DNA from: CAYUIS01 sp964444825
GTDB lineage: Bacteria > Chloroflexota > Anaerolineae > B4-G1
NCBI GenBank assembly: GCA_964444825.1
Contig: CAYUIS010000189.1
Coordinates: forward strand, 1 to 7,580
Length of the DNA: 7,580 bases
Direction: 5' to 3'
Shown here piece after piece: positions 5,472-7,580 of the stretch. Position numbers and translations under genes: made by a program. Position 1 is the stretch's first letter, and every line of letters begins with the position of its first letter. Below the pieces are notes generated by a model that searched no databases, was not told the DNA's origin, and was given only the letters and a program-made list of their open reading frames with translations.

Positions 5472-7490
5472 ATGCATCGAACGTTTGCCGTGCTGATCGC
5501 CACCGCCGCCCTGTTGGCGGCGGTGAGTTGTTGTTGCTGCTGTGGTAGTCTTGATCCGACTGAATGGTGGCCTGGGCTGGATTGGGAGCAGATCGCCACG
5601 GCGGTCTTTGAGACGGCGGTGCCCCCGGTCTATGACACGCCTACGCCGGAGGTCACGCCCGTTTTAACCCGTGAACCGGTGGGAGATGTGGGGGCGGAGA
5701 CGGAAGCACTGCTAGAGAACACCGTCGTGCCGGTGCGCGATCTGCACGACCTGGCGATTCGGCTGCTGAGCTTACCTCCGGACTCATCGCGCACTGTTAA
5801 TCCGGATGGCTCCCCTGACTACGCCGTGGGCACTCGCCGTGTCTTCCGGGCCTCGAACGTCGATACCGATGAGCAGTTTGATGTCTATGCCATCTTGGAG
5901 TACAGGACCGAGCACGTTTACATGTGGGTCGAGGAGGGGGTACGCTTCGACCGGGACGACCTGGGGGCGGCTGCAGAACTGTTTGAAAAGTCTACGTATT
6001 CCACTAATCGCTCCTTTTTCGGCTCCGAGTGGAGCCCTGGCGTCGACAACGACCCGCACCTCAGTATTCTCCACGCCCGTGATTTGGGGAGCACCGTCGC
6101 GGGCTATTTTTCCAGTGCCGATGAATTCGTCTCCGCCGTGCGGGAGGATTCGAATGAGATGGAGATGTTCTATATCAACATCGAGAACGTGACGATCAAC
6201 GACTCATTCTACAATGGCGTGCTGGCCCACGAGTTCCAGCACATGATCCACTGGTACAACGACCGGAACGAGGAGACCTGGCTGAATGAGGGTTTCTCCG
6301 AACTGGCGATGTATCTCAACGGCTTTGACGTCGGGGGCTCGGAGTGGACATTCGCGATGTCGCCAGATACACAGTTAAACTCCTGGCCCGAGGGTCCCGG
6401 TGCAGCGGGGGCCAACTATGGTGCGGGGTACCTCTTCACCTCCTACTTTCTGGATCGTTTTGGCCCCGATGCCACTCAGGCGCTGGTCGGCCATGAAGAG
6501 AACTCCTTTGCCAGCGTCGAGGCGGTGATAGACGAGCTGGGCGCCGGGCTGGCCTACGAGGACCTATATGCCGACTGGATCGTGGCCAACCTGTTGGATG
6601 ACCCGGACATTGCCGATGGACGGTTTGGATATGAGGATATCGACCCCCCGTCTTTCGACATCGTGGTCACATACCGTAAGGCCGACTATCCTGTCTCAAC
6701 GTCCGAAACCGTCCATCAGCACGGCACCGACTATATCGAGGTGCACAGCGACAGGCCGCTGACCCTTCGATTCACCGGCTCCACGCAGATTGGCCTGGTC
6801 AACACTCAGGCCCACAGTGGGCGCTATATGTGGTGGTCGAACCGGGGGGATGACTCTGATATGCAACTCACCCGTGCCTTCGACTTGTCAGATGTGAGCG
6901 AAGCTACACTAGAGTTCTGGACCTGGTACGATATCGAAGAGAACTGGGACTATGCCTATGTCGAGATCAGCGTCGACGGTGGGGAGACGTGGGAGATATT
7001 GACCACACCCTCCGGGACGCCGACCGATCCGAACGGGAACTCTTTTGGGTGGGCTTACACTGGCAGGAGTGGCGGCGACCCGGCCGAGTGGATCCAGGAG
7101 CAGATAGACATCTCCCCGTACGCGGGACAGGAGGTGCTGATCCGTTTCGAGTACATCACCGACGATGCGGTCAACCGGCCAGGATTCGTGGTGGACGACA
7201 TAACGATTTCCGAGATCGACTATTTTGGTGACTTTGAAGAGGACGAGGATGGATGGGAGCCTGCCGGTTTTATACGCCACGCCAACGTGCTGGCGCAACG
7301 CTGGCTGGTGCAGATGGTCCTCTTTGGCCCCGAGACCACGGTTGAGCGGCTGGTGTTGGACGAGGACCAAGTGGGCGAGTGGGTCATCCCGCTGGATAAC
7401 CGCACGGACCGGGCCATGCTGACCGTCTCCGGCCTAGCGCCGGTGACGACGGAGCTGGGGTCGTATAAGTACGAGATTGAGGAGCAGTAG
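5472..7490 (+). CDS. Secreted or lipid-anchored zinc metalloprotease, M30-like catalytic domain with InhA-like C-terminal region
   Basis: A 672-aa exported protein. Residues 1-19 are a signal peptide (MHR, then a hydrophobic core), ending at AVS before five successive cysteines (20-24); this is an imperfect lipobox, so lipid anchoring is likely but not certain. Residues 25-75 are a Pro/Thr-rich spacer. The catalytic region holds HEFQH (253-257) with zinc ligands H253 and H257, base E254, and a probable third ligand E273 in ETWLNEGFSELA, as in hyicolysin-like (M30) and M1-like gluzincins. YGAGYLFTSYFLDRF follows. Residues 445-580 match the region of InhA-type (M6) peptidases: WWSNRGDDSDMQLTRAFDL, WDYAYVEISVDGGETW, then GQEVLIRFEYITDDAVN. 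The last 70 residues look Ig-like. The likely function is extracellular protein degradation. It starts at an ATG with GAGGAG seven bases upstream, 65 bp after the receiver-ATPase-like gene; no clear promoter is seen in that gap, so co-transcription is plausible. Confidence 0.9.
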   Translation: MHRTFAVLIATAALLAAVSCCCCCGSLDPTEWWPGLDWEQIATAVFETAVPPVYDTPTPEVTPVLTREPVGDVGAETEALLENTVVPVRDLHDLAIRLLSLPPDSSRTVNPDGSPDYAVGTRRVFRASNVDTDEQFDVYAILEYRTEHVYMWVEEGVRFDRDDLGAAAELFEKSTYSTNRSFFGSEWSPGVDNDPHLSILHARDLGSTVAGYFSSADEFVSAVREDSNEMEMFYINIENVTINDSFYNGVLAHEFQHMIHWYNDRNEETWLNEGFSELAMYLNGFDVGGSEWTFAMSPDTQLNSWPEGPGAAGANYGAGYLFTSYFLDRFGPDATQALVGHEENSFASVEAVIDELGAGLAYEDLYADWIVANLLDDPDIADGRFGYEDIDPPSFDIVVTYRKADYPVSTSETVHQHGTDYIEVHSDRPLTLRFTGSTQIGLVNTQAHSGRYMWWSNRGDDSDMQLTRAFDLSDVSEATLEFWTWYDIEENWDYAYVEISVDGGETWEILTTPSGTPTDPNGNSFGWAYTGRSGGDPAEWIQEQIDISPYAGQEVLIRFEYITDDAVNRPGFVVDDITISEIDYFGDFEEDEDGWEPAGFIRHANVLAQRWLVQMVLFGPETTVERLVLDEDQVGEWVIPLDNRTDRAMLTVSGLAPVTTELGSYKYEIEEQ

Positions 7491-7540
7491 TTCGCGGTAG
7501 ACAATAGTCGGCAGGCAGCGGACAAAGTGCCGTGAGTGCT

Positions 7541-7576
7541 AGACGGCAGACGGGAAACTCATCCCGTCTGCCGTTT
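7541..7576 (+). terminator. Hairpin terminator after the metalloprotease gene
   Basis: ACGGCAGACGGG (7543-7554) pairs perfectly with CCCGTCTGCCGT (7563-7574). One more A-T pair closes the loop side, leaving a 6-nt loop. A short T run (7574-7576) follows. It lies about 50 bp after the stop codon and closes the plus-strand block. Confidence 0.7.
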
Positions 7577-7580
7577 GCTG

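Noticed and set aside
1..7580. CRISPR array, insertion sequence, tRNA or toxin-antitoxin pair
   Set aside because: No spaced direct repeats, transposase motifs, cloverleaf-like stretches or small gene pairs with recognisable motifs were seen.

Overview
The window is a GC-rich bacterial chromosome segment with seven complete protein genes in two divergent blocks. The organism is most likely a member of the Chloroflexota. This rests on the gene families: a DUF4388 protein with a C-terminal winged helix, a receiver fused to a CpaE/TadZ-like ATPase domain, and a large M30/InhA-like secreted metalloprotease of a type I associate with that phylum. No rRNA, marker phylogeny or database search backs this, so it is an inference.

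Minus-strand block (2-2779), in transcription order: a receiver-Roadblock/LC7 fusion protein (1853-2779), triosephosphate isomerase tpiA (1002-1835, 17 bp downstream), and a DUF4388 (PATAN-like) protein (2-868). A strong sigma-70-type promoter (2829-2857) drives the block. A second promoter candidate, with a perfect -10, lies directly upstream of the DUF4388 gene. A rho-independent terminator that works on the plus strand (11-44) lies inside the last codons of the DUF4388 gene, which suggests a convergent plus-strand gene just left of the window.

Plus-strand block: lepB-type signal peptidase I (2957-3604, TTG start, its own near-consensus promoter at 2899-2927), then a terminator-like hairpin (3664-3707). 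Next come an unrecognised 175-aa protein built from two copies of one small beta-rich domain (3744-4271), a receiver-CpaE/TadZ-like fusion whose P-loop has lost both lysines (4279-5406), and a secreted zinc metalloprotease with an InhA-like C-terminal region (5472-7490). A clean 13-bp hairpin terminator (7541-7576) closes the block.

Functionally the segment mixes one housekeeping enzyme (tpiA) and one export enzyme (lepB) with three or four signalling or scaffold proteins: two receiver fusions, a Roadblock domain, a DUF4388 protein and the duplicated-domain protein. Receiver, Roadblock and DUF4388 modules often accompany small Ras-like GTPases (MglA type) and polarity or pilus machinery in other bacteria, but no GTPase, pilus gene or histidine kinase is present here. 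I see no CRISPR array, insertion sequence, tRNA or phage feature. The points most worth a second look are the lysine-less ATPase domain, the internal duplication in its upstream partner, and an insertion of about 19 residues beside the active site of the triosephosphate isomerase.
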